Origin: Bdellovibrionaceae bacterium UBA2316
GTDB taxonomy: Bacteria; Bdellovibrionota; Bdellovibrionia; Bdellovibrionales; Bdellovibrionaceae
Assembly: GCA_002345205.1 (NCBI GenBank)
Contig: DDVI01000053.1
Span: forward strand, 1 to 64,000
Reading direction: 5' to 3'
DNA length: 64,000 bases
The stretch's first letter is position 1. Every line of letters begins with the position of its first letter. The translations under genes and the position numbers were made by a program. Below the pieces are notes generated by a model that did not search any database, was not told where the DNA came from, and worked only from the letters and a program-made list of their open reading frames with translations. This document shows positions 26,930-36,465 of this stretch, piece by piece.

Positions 26930-27836
26930 AGCAGGATTTGTTGGTCTTATTGGCGAACCAAACGCAGGTAAATCAACACTAATGAACTATTTGATTGATG
27001 AAAAAGTATCGATCGTCTCGCCAAAGCCGCAAACGACACGTCGTCGCGTGCATGGTATTCACAGTCATGATGAGGGCCAGATCGTATTTGTAGACTCTCC
27101 GGGACTTGTGTACGCAAAAGAAGGATTGAATGCCTTTCTGGAAAAAGAAGCCGCTGAAGTAATTAAAGAAAGTGACGCCCTTGTTGCCGTCTTGAGCGTA
27201 GATTCTTTGAAAAAAGAGTCGATTGAAGAAGTCATCAATGTCGTGGCCAAAAGTAAAAAACCTTGGATGGCGGTCATTACTAAAACGGATGTCGCGGATA
27301 AAGCTCATCGAGTTGTAACGATTCGCAAATTGCTAGAACCGTATAATGTAGAAATCGTTGCCGTAAGTTTGAAACAAGATGAATACGTGCAAGAAAAACC
27401 ATTGTTGCTTGAAAAAATTCGCGCGTTGTTGCCAGAATCAGATAAGCCTTTATACGAAGAGGATATTTACACGCAGGAAAGCGTTCGTGATTTAGCCTGT
27501 GAAATCGTTCGTGAAAAATGCTTTGAATTTTGTCATCAGGAAATTCCATACAACTTGGCCGTAAGAACCATTAAGTATGATGAAGAATCTAAAAAAGTTC
27601 CGCATTTATCATTAGAAATTATTGTGGCCCGTGAAGGTCATAAAGGTATCGTAATTGGCAAAGGCGCTGAAAATTTGAAAAAGATCGGCAGTGAAGCGCG
27701 TAAAGATATCGAGAAAATGCTCGGCGAGAAAATCTTTCTAGATATCAAAGTGTCGTGCCGTGAAAATTGGTTTAAAAATGAACGTATTATGAAAGAATTG
27801 GGATATTCACATGAAAAAACTAGAACTAAAAACTAA
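26913..27836 (+). CDS. era: GTPase Era
   Basis: A 307-residue ribosome-assembly GTPase: P-loop GEPNAGKST, G3 DSPG, G4 TKTD, and a C-terminal KH domain with IVIGKGAENLKKIG that binds the 3' end of 16S rRNA. The order rnc-era is widely conserved. The last 26 bases overlap der, suggesting coupled translation of two ribosome GTPases. Confidence 0.96.
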   Translation: MKNGYKAGFVGLIGEPNAGKSTLMNYLIDEKVSIVSPKPQTTRRRVHGIHSHDEGQIVFVDSPGLVYAKEGLNAFLEKEAAEVIKESDALVAVLSVDSLKKESIEEVINVVAKSKKPWMAVITKTDVADKAHRVVTIRKLLEPYNVEIVAVSLKQDEYVQEKPLLLEKIRALLPESDKPLYEEDIYTQESVRDLACEIVREKCFEFCHQEIPYNLAVRTIKYDEESKKVPHLSLEIIVAREGHKGIVIGKGAENLKKIGSEARKDIEKMLGEKIFLDIKVSCRENWFKNERIMKELGYSHEKTRTKN

Positions 27837-29154
27837 TGATGTCCCGAAGGTCGCCATTGTTGGTCGTCCGAACGTAGGTAAATCCACGCTTTTTAATATC
27901 ATTACAGGTACGCGCAAGTCGGTTGTAAAAGACCAGCCGGGCGTTACTCGTGATATTATGATCGAGCCAGTTGAAATCTGGGGTAAAACATTTGATCTGA
28001 TCGATACGGGCGGTGTGACCGAAGCCGCTGATTTGTTTTCTAAAATGATTAAAGAACAAGTGATTTCGTTCTTGGAATCTGTAGATTTAATTATCATGGT
28101 GGCCGACGGTCGCGCGGGTTTGATTCCGGAAGACCGCGATATAGTTACGATCGTTAAGAAAACGGGTAAACCATTTTTGTTATTGATTAACAAAGTGGAT
28201 AAAGTTCAAGACGAAGAAACCGCTAAGGCTGACTTCTATGAGTTTTCTGATGAGCCGATAACGGCTGCTTTTGAGCAACGCAAAGGAATTGCGGAAACGC
28301 TAGAATGGATCACTAATCTAATTCCGGAAAAACTAATTGAAAAAGAACGTGGTATTACGTTCTCTATCGTCGGTAAGCCAAACGTAGGTAAGAGTTCTTT
28401 GTGTAATTCTATTTTAGGTATTTCGCGCATGATGGTAAGTCCGATTGCGGGAACTACGGTCGATGCGGTGGACTCGCAGTTTGAATACGACAATAAAGTC
28501 TTTACGTTAATCGATACGGCAGGTTTACGTCGTAAATCTAAAGTCGAAGAAGATATTGAAGTCATTGCGAACTTTAAAACACGTGAAGCGATTCGTAAAT
28601 CTCAGATGGTGTTGCTGGTTATCGACTGTGTGGAAGGCCCAACTGAACAAGACGCAAAAATTCTAGAGTTAATTTTGGAAGACCATCGTGGCGTTATCAT
28701 TGTTGCGAACAAGTCTGACTTAGCTAAAAAAGAAAATCCGCATTATCGCGAAAAGTTCCGTGAGCAAATCGAACGTCATTTTCATTTCTTCACGGATGTT
28801 AATATCGTGTTTACGTCTGCGCACGAAGGTAAAGGCCTTGGTGAGTTGATGAATGAAATTCAAACAACTGTCGAAAAAATGAATTTCCGTACCACTACCA
28901 GCGAATTAAATGATTGGTTCTTTAATGCTATTCGTAGAGCGCCAGCTCCGCGTGCGGGTACTGTAAATGTTAAGTTCTACTACCTAACCCAAACTTACCA
29001 AAAACCACCGGCATTTATCGCCTTTGCAAATTACCCTGATGCCGTGACACCGTCGTATCGACGGTTTTTGGTGAATCAAATGAAAGATCATTTCAAGTTG
29101 TACGGCGTGCCTATACGTATTTTCTGTATGCGTTCACGTAATCAGGGAGAATAA
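27811..29154 (+). CDS. der: GTPase Der (EngA)
   Basis: A 447-residue protein with two tandem GTPase domains (GRPNVGKST and GKPNVGKSS, each followed by DTGG or DTAG and NKxD) and a KH-like C-terminal domain. Der is essential for 50S subunit assembly. It overlaps era and closes the iscS-mnmA-mtaB-rnc-era-der block; the next gene begins three bases later. Confidence 0.96.
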   Translation: MKKLELKTNDVPKVAIVGRPNVGKSTLFNIITGTRKSVVKDQPGVTRDIMIEPVEIWGKTFDLIDTGGVTEAADLFSKMIKEQVISFLESVDLIIMVADGRAGLIPEDRDIVTIVKKTGKPFLLLINKVDKVQDEETAKADFYEFSDEPITAAFEQRKGIAETLEWITNLIPEKLIEKERGITFSIVGKPNVGKSSLCNSILGISRMMVSPIAGTTVDAVDSQFEYDNKVFTLIDTAGLRRKSKVEEDIEVIANFKTREAIRKSQMVLLVIDCVEGPTEQDAKILELILEDHRGVIIVANKSDLAKKENPHYREKFREQIERHFHFFTDVNIVFTSAHEGKGLGELMNEIQTTVEKMNFRTTTSELNDWFFNAIRRAPAPRAGTVNVKFYYLTQTYQKPPAFIAFANYPDAVTPSYRRFLVNQMKDHFKLYGVPIRIFCMRSRNQGE

Positions 29155-29156
29155 AC

Positions 29157-30491
29157 GTGTCTACGGGTTCCCATCGGCAATTATTATTTTTAATGATTTC
29201 GTTGGGAACATCGTTCAGTCTTGGAAACTTGTGGCGTTTCCCATTTGTTGTCAGCGAAAACGGTGGTGGATCTTTTGTTTTTCTATATGTTATCCTAGGT
29301 TTTCTGGTTGGGCTTCCGGTTTTAGTCCTAGAAATGTTTTTATCGTCTGAAATTCAGCAGGGTCGTCGACAATTGTTTTTTCGTTGCGTGCCCTTAATCC
29401 TGTCGTTTTTTGTGTTAACGTATTATAGTGTAATCAGTGGTTGGGTTTTGTTTTTTCTGACTGATTTTTTGATGCTGATGCTGGTGCCAGATCGATCGGC
29501 TCAAGGGTTGTTTGTTTTGTTTCGTGAGCCTTGGCTTCAATGGATGTTGGCTAGCGTTCATATTATTGCATTTGTCTTTATTTGGATGACCCAAAAAGAA
29601 TCTTTGTTGTGGCGATTTCGTACGGTGCTGTTGCCGCTAATATTTGTTACGTTAGGGCTGCTGTTGTATCGCTCGTTGCAGTTACCTAGTATAGGGGACT
29701 CCCTTCGGTATTTATTTTACCCTGATTTTGAGGAGTGGAGTCGATACAGTGTCGGGCACGCGATTGGACATGTGTTTTTTACGTTAAGTGTCGGTTTTGG
29801 AGTTTTTCTAACGGTTAAAGAAATCTATGCTTCTAGTGATCACGCGCCATCAATTGCATTACGGATGACGATTATGGATATTTTGTTTTCTCTGGCATCG
29901 CTGATTGTGATTTTTCCGATTGTATTTCTTCAAAGGGATAAGGCGCATTCGAATCCATTCTTGTTGTTTGATTTTTTACCACCGTCCTTTTTAACCTACA
30001 AATACGGGGCTTTTTTTGGCTTTCTGTTTTTCTTTTTTTTATATTTGTCGGCCTTAAATAGTTCGCTCATTTTGTTTCGTGCATTGATTGGTTTGATGAA
30101 GCCACTGTTAGATAACTCTGTTGACAGCGCTAAACCTGAATTCAAATTGAATCAATTAGGCGTTAAAACAGGACTGGCGTTGTTTGTTTTTAGTTCGTTT
30201 CCATCTATGGGAGTTCCTTTTAACTTTTTAGCTCAAGCTAATAATATGCGAATAAATAACTTCAATTTAATTGAGCGGATGGATCACTTTCTAATTCATT
30301 GGCTTTTACCGTTGGGAGTCTTGTGCATGCTTCTCATGTCCCGAGCACACATTCGGTCCTCAGGATTTCTTGAATATGTTCTAAAAAATGGTTCAGGCGC
30401 CGCCGGATGGTTTTATAAGCCTTTAAAAGCAACCCTACTTTATTTCATACCGTTGTTGATTTTATTAGATATGATCTCTAGAATTTTATAA
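29157..30491 (+). CDS. Sodium-dependent transporter, NSS/SNF family
   Basis: A 444-residue membrane protein with about eleven hydrophobic segments. The N-terminal SLGNLWRFPFVVSENGGGSF motif is the unwound helix-1 signature of the neurotransmitter:sodium symporter family; ETMFL-like LEMFLSSEIQQG follows in helix 2. Family members co-transport amino acids or amines with sodium in the LeuT fold. The start is GTG, supported by GGGAGAATAAAC. It follows der by two bases, so it is probably on the same transcript although functionally unrelated. Confidence 0.88.
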   Translation: MSTGSHRQLLFLMISLGTSFSLGNLWRFPFVVSENGGGSFVFLYVILGFLVGLPVLVLEMFLSSEIQQGRRQLFFRCVPLILSFFVLTYYSVISGWVLFFLTDFLMLMLVPDRSAQGLFVLFREPWLQWMLASVHIIAFVFIWMTQKESLLWRFRTVLLPLIFVTLGLLLYRSLQLPSIGDSLRYLFYPDFEEWSRYSVGHAIGHVFFTLSVGFGVFLTVKEIYASSDHAPSIALRMTIMDILFSLASLIVIFPIVFLQRDKAHSNPFLLFDFLPPSFLTYKYGAFFGFLFFFFLYLSALNSSLILFRALIGLMKPLLDNSVDSAKPEFKLNQLGVKTGLALFVFSSFPSMGVPFNFLAQANNMRINNFNLIERMDHFLIHWLLPLGVLCMLLMSRAHIRSSGFLEYVLKNGSGAAGWFYKPLKATLLYFIPLLILLDMISRIL

Positions 30492-30556
30492 AGACCATAT
30501 TAAAACCCCGTAACAATAATATTCAAGTTTGGGAACAGGTTCGTCGATAGGAAAAT

Positions 30557-30919
30557 ATGTCTAATTCGGTATTGATTGTTGATGATGAAGATGAAATTCG
30601 CGAACTGATTGGGTTACAATTGGAAGATCCTGATCGCCATTTCTACTTTGCCGCAAACGGTTTGGAAGCAATCGATATTTTAAATAAAGAGAAAATTGAT
30701 TTGGTTATTTCAGATATCGCTATGCCTAAAATGAACGGCTTTGAATTGCTTAGAAAGATAAAGTTATTGGGGTTGAATACTCCGGTTATTATTTTAACTG
30801 GGCATGCCGACAGCATGGTGGCTAATCAGCTTAGAACGTATAGCGTTCGTTCGTTTATCAATAAACCATGGAATCGTGCAGAGCTAGAGGACGCGGTTTC
30901 TTCGGTACTCAAAAAATAA
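30557..30919 (+). CDS. Single-domain response regulator (CheY-like)
   Basis: A 120-residue receiver domain only: acidic pocket DDE at 9-11, phosphoacceptor Asp53 in ISDIAMPKMNG, Thr81 and Lys103 in INKPW. With no output domain it must act by binding a partner. No sensor kinase is adjacent. The FINKPWN ending is of the type seen in regulators of the RpfG/PilH style, but that is not diagnostic. Confidence 0.93.
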   Translation: MSNSVLIVDDEDEIRELIGLQLEDPDRHFYFAANGLEAIDILNKEKIDLVISDIAMPKMNGFELLRKIKLLGLNTPVIILTGHADSMVANQLRTYSVRSFINKPWNRAELEDAVSSVLKK

Positions 30920-30974
30920 TATTGATCTTTTAAGTATTCAGTAACAACATCTCTTCTATAAAAGAGGGGGATGC

Positions 30975-31997
30975 GTGTTTCAGAAAATCAAAATAATCTC
31001 GTTAGTGTTAATCAGTTCCAGTCTTTCAGTTGCGGGTAGTGTTAATTTTGATTTTCGATTCGAGTCGGATTCCGCCAGTTACAACACGGCTGCAAAAACA
31101 GCGGGTGCTAAAGAGTCTTCACAATTTCTTATGCGCACTGGGCGCGTAGACTTTAAAGGGCTGCTTAATAAGGACATCAACTACCGGTTACGTTTGAGAG
31201 TCGACCGCGATAGTGAAACGACTCAGAACAAAACTGATAATTTTTCTACCCAGGTGGATTACGCGTATATTCAACATAAAATCTCGGAACGGTTTGCTTT
31301 AACGGCGGGTAAATTTGCGTCCGAGGTGGGCTCTATCGAAGGCAATATGTCGTCACCAGATATTTATATGCCCACTCAGGCGTATAAAGCGATTTCCGCG
31401 AATAATTTTTTATATGTAAGCGGGGCTAAGTTAACGTATTCCCAAGGCGAACAAGATGCGTCGGTGTTTATGGTGAATCAATCTGAGTCCCAATCAACCG
31501 AGCAGACTAAATTAGCCTATGGAATCGGATATAAAGGGTCGTTTCTAGAGAAAACATTAACTCCGGTCGCCGGCTATTTAAGTGATGAAAAGCAAGGAAC
31601 TGTGTCCGGAGCGAAGCTTACGACAACGATTTCATCTTTGGGGATAAAATGGGATCCTCAACCATACTATCTGAGTTTTGACTATATCGTGTACGCTCAA
31701 AAAAACATAACGGCAGTTGATGTGAATGATACGGCGACGACAATGGTATTTGATGCCGGGTACGATTTTGAAGGCGTGATCCCTAAATTTAAATATGAAC
31801 TCACAAAAAAAACGGGGTCGGCTAAAGAACAATACGACGGCGTTGTGGTGGGTGTTGAGTTTAAGCCTTACCCAGAGGATATTTTTCGCTATCATGTAAT
31901 GGTGACTCAAATGAACATTAAGCCTGATGTTGGTGATTCGCGTTTTGAACAACACCTCTTGGTAGGAACGCGTATATACGGTGATTTCCTAAAGTAG
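30975..31997 (+). CDS. Outer-membrane porin, phosphate-selective porin O/P-like
   Basis: A 340-residue protein with a signal peptide ending SVAG and alternating amphipathic strands throughout, as in a beta-barrel. The opening VNFDFRFESDSAS, the RGDF-like TGRVDFKGLLNKDINYRLRLRVDR and an alternating hydrophobic pattern near the C-terminus (HLLVGTRIYGDFLK) resemble OprO/OprP-type barrels. GTG start, preceded by AAAGAGGGGGATGC. The next gene encodes a di-haem-motif lipoprotein, but a gap of about 90 bases leaves co-transcription open. The substrate is unknown. Confidence 0.75.
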   Translation: MFQKIKIISLVLISSSLSVAGSVNFDFRFESDSASYNTAAKTAGAKESSQFLMRTGRVDFKGLLNKDINYRLRLRVDRDSETTQNKTDNFSTQVDYAYIQHKISERFALTAGKFASEVGSIEGNMSSPDIYMPTQAYKAISANNFLYVSGAKLTYSQGEQDASVFMVNQSESQSTEQTKLAYGIGYKGSFLEKTLTPVAGYLSDEKQGTVSGAKLTTTISSLGIKWDPQPYYLSFDYIVYAQKNITAVDVNDTATTMVFDAGYDFEGVIPKFKYELTKKTGSAKEQYDGVVVGVEFKPYPEDIFRYHVMVTQMNIKPDVGDSRFEQHLLVGTRIYGDFLK

Positions 31998-32090
31998 TTT
32001 GAAGATGATGTAAAATAATTCTGTCCATTTCTTTGACAGCGTATAAAAAGTTGAAACCTGATATTTATATACGCTACAGCAGGATGTATT

Positions 32091-33014
32091 ATGAAAAAAG
32101 TAATTTTATTAATAGCGGGCGCAATTTTTTTAATTAGCTGCAGTCAGTATAGCGAACCTCAAGGTTTAAGTAATGCTAAAGATTTGAATCAAAAGACCAC
32201 GTCGGATGTTGTACTAGAGGCGACGTTCGCATCCATTAAAACTAACATAATTGATATCAAATGTATCAGCTGTCATAAGGTCGACAGCAAATCCAATGCG
32301 AAGGATATTCCATTTGAAACAGAAGCTCAGGTGGTTAATGGCTTATCCGATTTGGGTGCCTTAGTGGTTCCAGGCCGTCCCGCTGAGAGTATGTTGTATC
32401 GTTCGATCGTAAGTGACGAAAAAATTCGTGGCCGGGCAAAAGTTATGCCTCCTACGAACTCACCACATGCTCCGGTAACAGCTTCAGAACAGCATGTGAT
32501 TGCAGCGTGGATCGCCGGTGTAGCTGTGAAAATTGAAGAGACGACTGAACAAACGCCACCGGTAATGAGTTCACCTGAAGCAAAAATGCAGGAACCAGTT
32601 CCTGTGACTCAGCAAACTCCAGCAGAGTCGCCCGTAATACAACCGACATCGCAAGATCCAGCTCCGTCGGCACAAAATCCGCTTCCCGAGGTTGTTGATT
32701 TTGCGTTGCTTAAGGCGGACGTTCTAGAGAAGAAATGTATGAACTGTCATAAAGAAGGCGGCAAGTCTGAAGAGCTGGCATTTAGTACCCGCGAAGAGCT
32801 TTTAGCTGTTTCGAACTCGTTCGGGCAAGCCTTTGTTGTTGAGGGTAAACCAGAAGAAAGCATTATGTATTTATCTGTTTTAAAAGATGAACGTTTAAGG
32901 AAAGATATCCGTTTAATGCCACCCAAAAAAGATGTGGTCGCCGGAAAAGCGATGGATATTGTGGATCGTGATGTGGCTTTAATTAAGAAGTGGATTTTGG
33001 ATGGCGCTAAATAG
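32091..33014 (+). CDS. Lipoprotein with two CxxCH haem-binding motifs
   Basis: A 307-residue lipoprotein (lipobox LISC). It has an internal duplication: the N-half contains CISCHKVDSKSN and VPGRPAESMLYRSIVSDEK, the C-half CMNCHKEGGKSE and VEGKPEESIMYLSVLKDER. A Pro/Gln/Ser-rich linker (about residues 145-200) joins the halves. Each half looks like a small cytochrome c-like domain of the type often annotated in planctomycetal proteins, with CxxCH for covalent haem and a distal MPP motif (RAKVMPP, DIRLMPPKKD) that could give the Met ligand. It may carry electrons at the outer or inner membrane. Confidence 0.8.
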   Translation: MKKVILLIAGAIFLISCSQYSEPQGLSNAKDLNQKTTSDVVLEATFASIKTNIIDIKCISCHKVDSKSNAKDIPFETEAQVVNGLSDLGALVVPGRPAESMLYRSIVSDEKIRGRAKVMPPTNSPHAPVTASEQHVIAAWIAGVAVKIEETTEQTPPVMSSPEAKMQEPVPVTQQTPAESPVIQPTSQDPAPSAQNPLPEVVDFALLKADVLEKKCMNCHKEGGKSEELAFSTREELLAVSNSFGQAFVVEGKPEESIMYLSVLKDERLRKDIRLMPPKKDVVAGKAMDIVDRDVALIKKWILDGAK

Positions 33015-33023
33015 TAGCGCCAT
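33001..33023. terminator. Hairpin between convergent genes
   Basis: ATGGCGCTA (33001-33009) and TAGCGCCAT (33015-33023) form a 9-bp perfect stem with a 5-base loop that contains the stop codon of the haem lipoprotein gene. The trailing T or A runs are weak on both strands. Confidence 0.45.
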
Positions 33024-33029
33024 TAAAAA

Positions 33030-33368
33030 TTAATCCCGAAATATAAAGAAAACGGCACCTAGTAAACAAATAGAGGCCCAAAGGTAATTTAGTTTTAATG
33101 GCTGATTCATGTAGAAATAGCCAAATCCTAAAAACACAACCAATGTAACAACTTCTTGAATAATTTTAAGCTGCGGCAGTGTGAAACTTTGGATGCCCAG
33201 GCGGTTAGCTGGTACTTGTAGGCAATATTCAAAAAAGGCAATACCCCAAGAGGCTAAAATCACAATCCACAATGGACTATTCTGATTACTCTTTAGGTGG
33301 CCGTACCATGCGAATGTCATAAAAATATTAGAGGCCACAAGTAAGCCGATACTGTAAATTGGATTCAT
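33030..33368 (-). CDS. DUF486 family membrane protein
   Basis: A 112-residue protein with four hydrophobic segments. FMTFAWYGHLK, ASWGIAFFEYCLQVPANRLG and LPQLKIIQEVVTLVVF are typical of DUF486, a small family related in topology to drug/metabolite transporters. The function is not established. Confidence 0.88.
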   Translation of the reverse strand: MNPIYSIGLLVASNIFMTFAWYGHLKSNQNSPLWIVILASWGIAFFEYCLQVPANRLGIQSFTLPQLKIIQEVVTLVVFLGFGYFYMNQPLKLNYLWASICLLGAVFFIFRD

Positions 33369-33406
33369 AGAACAAAGCTAGCGGGCGCTGGCGAGTAGGT
33401 CAAGAA

Positions 33407-36355
33407 TTAGGGATTGATGGCGCTAGAGTCGCCACCATAGGTGGCATCACCCCAAGTTACAAGTTCACCATTGTCTAAAACAGCCGCGAATGCCCAAGTG
33501 TTGGATTGAAGAGCGACAACGTTCTGAGCGACGCCGTCGAGTTTGGAGGCTGCGGAGCCGGTGTCGCCACCATTTCCTGCGTTACCCCAAGCGACGAGTG
33601 AGCCGTCACTTCGGATAGCCGCAAAGGCGTAGTGGTTCCCTGAAATGGACGTTACCGGTATAGATCCATCGATGGCTGAAGCGGGAAGGGAGCCTAAGGC
33701 TCCGCCAAGACTAGCCGCACCCCAAGTAATCACGGAACCGTTATCGCGAAGAGCCGCGAAGGCTCCGGATGTACGGGCAATCCTAAGTACTTGGTTTGGG
33801 CTTCCTGTTAAGTAAGCGGATACATATGAGTTGTCACCACCGGCTGTGCTTGAGCCCCAGGCTACCACGGAACCGTCGGCTCTGAGTGCTGCAAACGCTG
33901 AATTGTTTGAGTATAATTTAACAACGTCAATTGTTCCATCGATACGGCTCGCCGCCGTCGACGAGTCGCCCCCCGAGGATGTATTGCCCCACGTGATGAC
34001 GGACCCGTCGGACCGCAACGCAGCTACGGAGGATGAGTTAGTAACAACTGTTGTGACTGGAATGACGCCACTGATATCACTTGCAACAGCTGAAGGCAAA
34101 ATGCCCGATGAATGATAGCCCCAAGTGATTAGCGATCCATTGGATCGTTGTGCAATAAAAATTGAAGATGTAGAATACACTGCGACGACGGGGATTGATC
34201 CGTCAATGTCAGAGGTCACTGTTGACGAGTCACCGCCGTTGTAACCCCAAGTTATCACCGAGCCATTGGATCTGAGGGCCGCAAACGCTGAAGCCGTTGC
34301 TTGAATCGAGGTGACCGGAATCGTTCCGTTGAGAGCGGCAGGCTCTCCGGCGCCCATTGTTCCTCCGTAGGTATTGTTTCCCCAGACTATCACGCTACCA
34401 TCGGCTCTGAGTGCCGCAAATGCAGATTGGGTTGCTGAAATAGAAACCACGTCGATAGTTCCGTCTAATGAATTAGCGACAACTGTCGAATCGCCGCCGT
34501 GGGAAGACGCACCCCAAGTGATTACAGAACCGTTGCTCATGATTGCGGCGAATGCCTGAGCTGATGAAACAATTTTAGTGGCAGTCAGAACTCCCGATTT
34601 CAAAAGGGTTGGTAACGCCGCATAGTTTCCCCCAAACGAAGGGTCGCCCCAGCACACGACTTTCCCGTTAGTCATGATACCGGCGAAAGCACCATAATTG
34701 GAAACGATATTGTTCGGAGCAAACAATGGCTTAACAAAAAAGCCATCGCCCATTGTTTTCACGCCAACGTTACCGGCGTTATCGATCGCGCGGACGCTGC
34801 CATAATAGGTGCCGCCTAGGGCGATTGATGTTGATCCAGTTGTCAATGTTGTTGAGGACCCTGCTGACGTCCAGCTTAGGATATCTAAGCCACCGGCACT
34901 GGATCCGATAGAGATTTCGTAGCGATAAATCCCAGAGCCGCCTGCACCATCACTAGCTGCTGCCCATGAAAGCATTGGCGTGGATCCAGCACCTGAAAAT
35001 ATACCATCGTCCATCGAACTTATCGTTGGGGCGGTGACATCCGGTATCCAGCCGTCGCTGACCTGAAGTGAATAATTTCCAGCGGCATCATATACTTTTA
35101 TAAAGGTGTGGTACATCGTGCCTTCGGTAAGTGTAGTTGAAAACGTAAATTGGTAGGAAAGCACCATGCCAATTGAGAACAGAGATCGGGTGTTGGCGCT
35201 TACCGAGCTTGTTCCAAAACCGATTTGGTAGTCAGCTACGCCGCTGCCGCCGATATCGGTCGCTGCCGTCCAAGTTATTGAGGGGCTTGATGTTAAGCTT
35301 GAATAATAATTTCCGTCGCTGATGTATGGGTCAGCAAAAGCCGGGGGCGTGGTGTCTTTGTTAACGTTTAATACGAGGGTGGTCGGTGTAGTGTTTCCTG
35401 CGGCGTCTTTGTGAATAACGAAAAAATTAACCTGGCCCTCGGCAAGGGTAGAGGTATTGAACACATAACTGGCTAAATTGTTCGCCGAACAACTTTCGAC
35501 ACTAGATAATTCGAGATCATTTTTATCAGTGGCAATAAATTTTACCATTTGGTTGGCTTCTGAACAGGATACCCCAATTGAAAAGGCAGTTTTGTTGAGG
35601 GAATTGATATAGGTGTTTGATATTGAGGACACATATGAAATTGCTGGAGCAGCCGTATCAAGCTGCCAATTTAAAACCGTTGCCATTGCGTACGGTTGTT
35701 CGTTTTCGAAACTGTCTTTTCCAAGTAAACAAAGGCGATAGTTGCCGTCATTGAACAAGGTCTCCGACGCGTTAGTCCCCGCTGTAATGTAACCAGAGTA
35801 ACCCGAAGGGCTAGAGCAATCGGTGGTCCCGGCCTCGCCTATTTTATAACTGAACTGAGCAGAGCCGATCATTTCCGTAATTGAAACGACAATATTGTTA
35901 GAGTTATTAAGTGATGGAATCGAGCTAGAAAGAAGAGCAATGGGCCAAGCGACGTCTTTTTCGAGGTTAAGTGTTTTTAATGTTTGAAGAGATTCAGGAT
36001 CAATTAAAGTAATGACAACATTGCCGTCAGGTTCAGAACTGGAATCGAGCGTAATTTGCCATTGCCCCTCGTTACAGTTTGCGTTTGATAAATTAGAGCC
36101 GTTAATTTTAATATCTATTTTCTCTAAATTCTTACAGGAGCCATCAAGTGTGAAAGAGCTTGAATTATTGGCGTTAAGAAATGGAGGCTGACTTGTAATT
36201 GTTATTTCTGCAAGAGCATCGGGTTGATCATCCTCAGAAGGTGTTTTGCCTAATGATACACCAAATTCAGAATTGAGCGAGACCTTAACTGGACTGCAAC
36301 CAATCTGAAGAAGACTTATTAGGATGGTTAGGGCAATAATCGAAGCTATGTTCAA
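33407..36355 (-). CDS. Large lipoprotein with Ig-like region and ten RCC1-like repeats
   Basis: A 982-residue lipoprotein (lipobox LLQIGC) started at TTG with GGGAG five bases upstream. Residues about 40-330 look like bacterial Ig-like modules; residues 340-540 carry two or three further beta-rich repeats with SGVADYQIGFG and GSGIYRYEISIG segments. Residues about 550-982 contain ten repeats of roughly 45 residues, each with a core like AFAALRSDGSVITWG and most with a GGDSS tail, similar to RCC1-type propeller repeats seen in large bacterial adhesins. It is likely surface-exposed and involved in binding. It is preceded by no obvious partner gene. Confidence 0.85.
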   Translation of the reverse strand: MNIASIIALTILISLLQIGCSPVKVSLNSEFGVSLGKTPSEDDQPDALAEITITSQPPFLNANNSSSFTLDGSCKNLEKIDIKINGSNLSNANCNEGQWQITLDSSSEPDGNVVITLIDPESLQTLKTLNLEKDVAWPIALLSSSIPSLNNSNNIVVSITEMIGSAQFSYKIGEAGTTDCSSPSGYSGYITAGTNASETLFNDGNYRLCLLGKDSFENEQPYAMATVLNWQLDTAAPAISYVSSISNTYINSLNKTAFSIGVSCSEANQMVKFIATDKNDLELSSVESCSANNLASYVFNTSTLAEGQVNFFVIHKDAAGNTTPTTLVLNVNKDTTPPAFADPYISDGNYYSSLTSSPSITWTAATDIGGSGVADYQIGFGTSSVSANTRSLFSIGMVLSYQFTFSTTLTEGTMYHTFIKVYDAAGNYSLQVSDGWIPDVTAPTISSMDDGIFSGAGSTPMLSWAAASDGAGGSGIYRYEISIGSSAGGLDILSWTSAGSSTTLTTGSTSIALGGTYYGSVRAIDNAGNVGVKTMGDGFFVKPLFAPNNIVSNYGAFAGIMTNGKVVCWGDPSFGGNYAALPTLLKSGVLTATKIVSSAQAFAAIMSNGSVITWGASSHGGDSTVVANSLDGTIDVVSISATQSAFAALRADGSVIVWGNNTYGGTMGAGEPAALNGTIPVTSIQATASAFAALRSNGSVITWGYNGGDSSTVTSDIDGSIPVVAVYSTSSIFIAQRSNGSLITWGYHSSGILPSAVASDISGVIPVTTVVTNSSSVAALRSDGSVITWGNTSSGGDSSTAASRIDGTIDVVKLYSNNSAFAALRADGSVVAWGSSTAGGDNSYVSAYLTGSPNQVLRIARTSGAFAALRDNGSVITWGAASLGGALGSLPASAIDGSIPVTSISGNHYAFAAIRSDGSLVAWGNAGNGGDTGSAASKLDGVAQNVVALQSNTWAFAAVLDNGELVTWGDATYGGDSSAINP

Positions 36356-36465
36356 ACATTCTCCCTTTTGAACTTGCGAACTAACAACCTTTCGGCGAAA
36401 AGTCTGTTTTCCTTGAGGAGTTAGGCTTGTTTCGTTTCAAAATAGAACGCGAAAAATGGTGATGG

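Noticed and set aside
33831..34559. Plus-strand frames opposite the RCC1-repeat lipoprotein
   Set aside because: Repetitive shadows of the repeat codons on the other strand, without ribosome sites.
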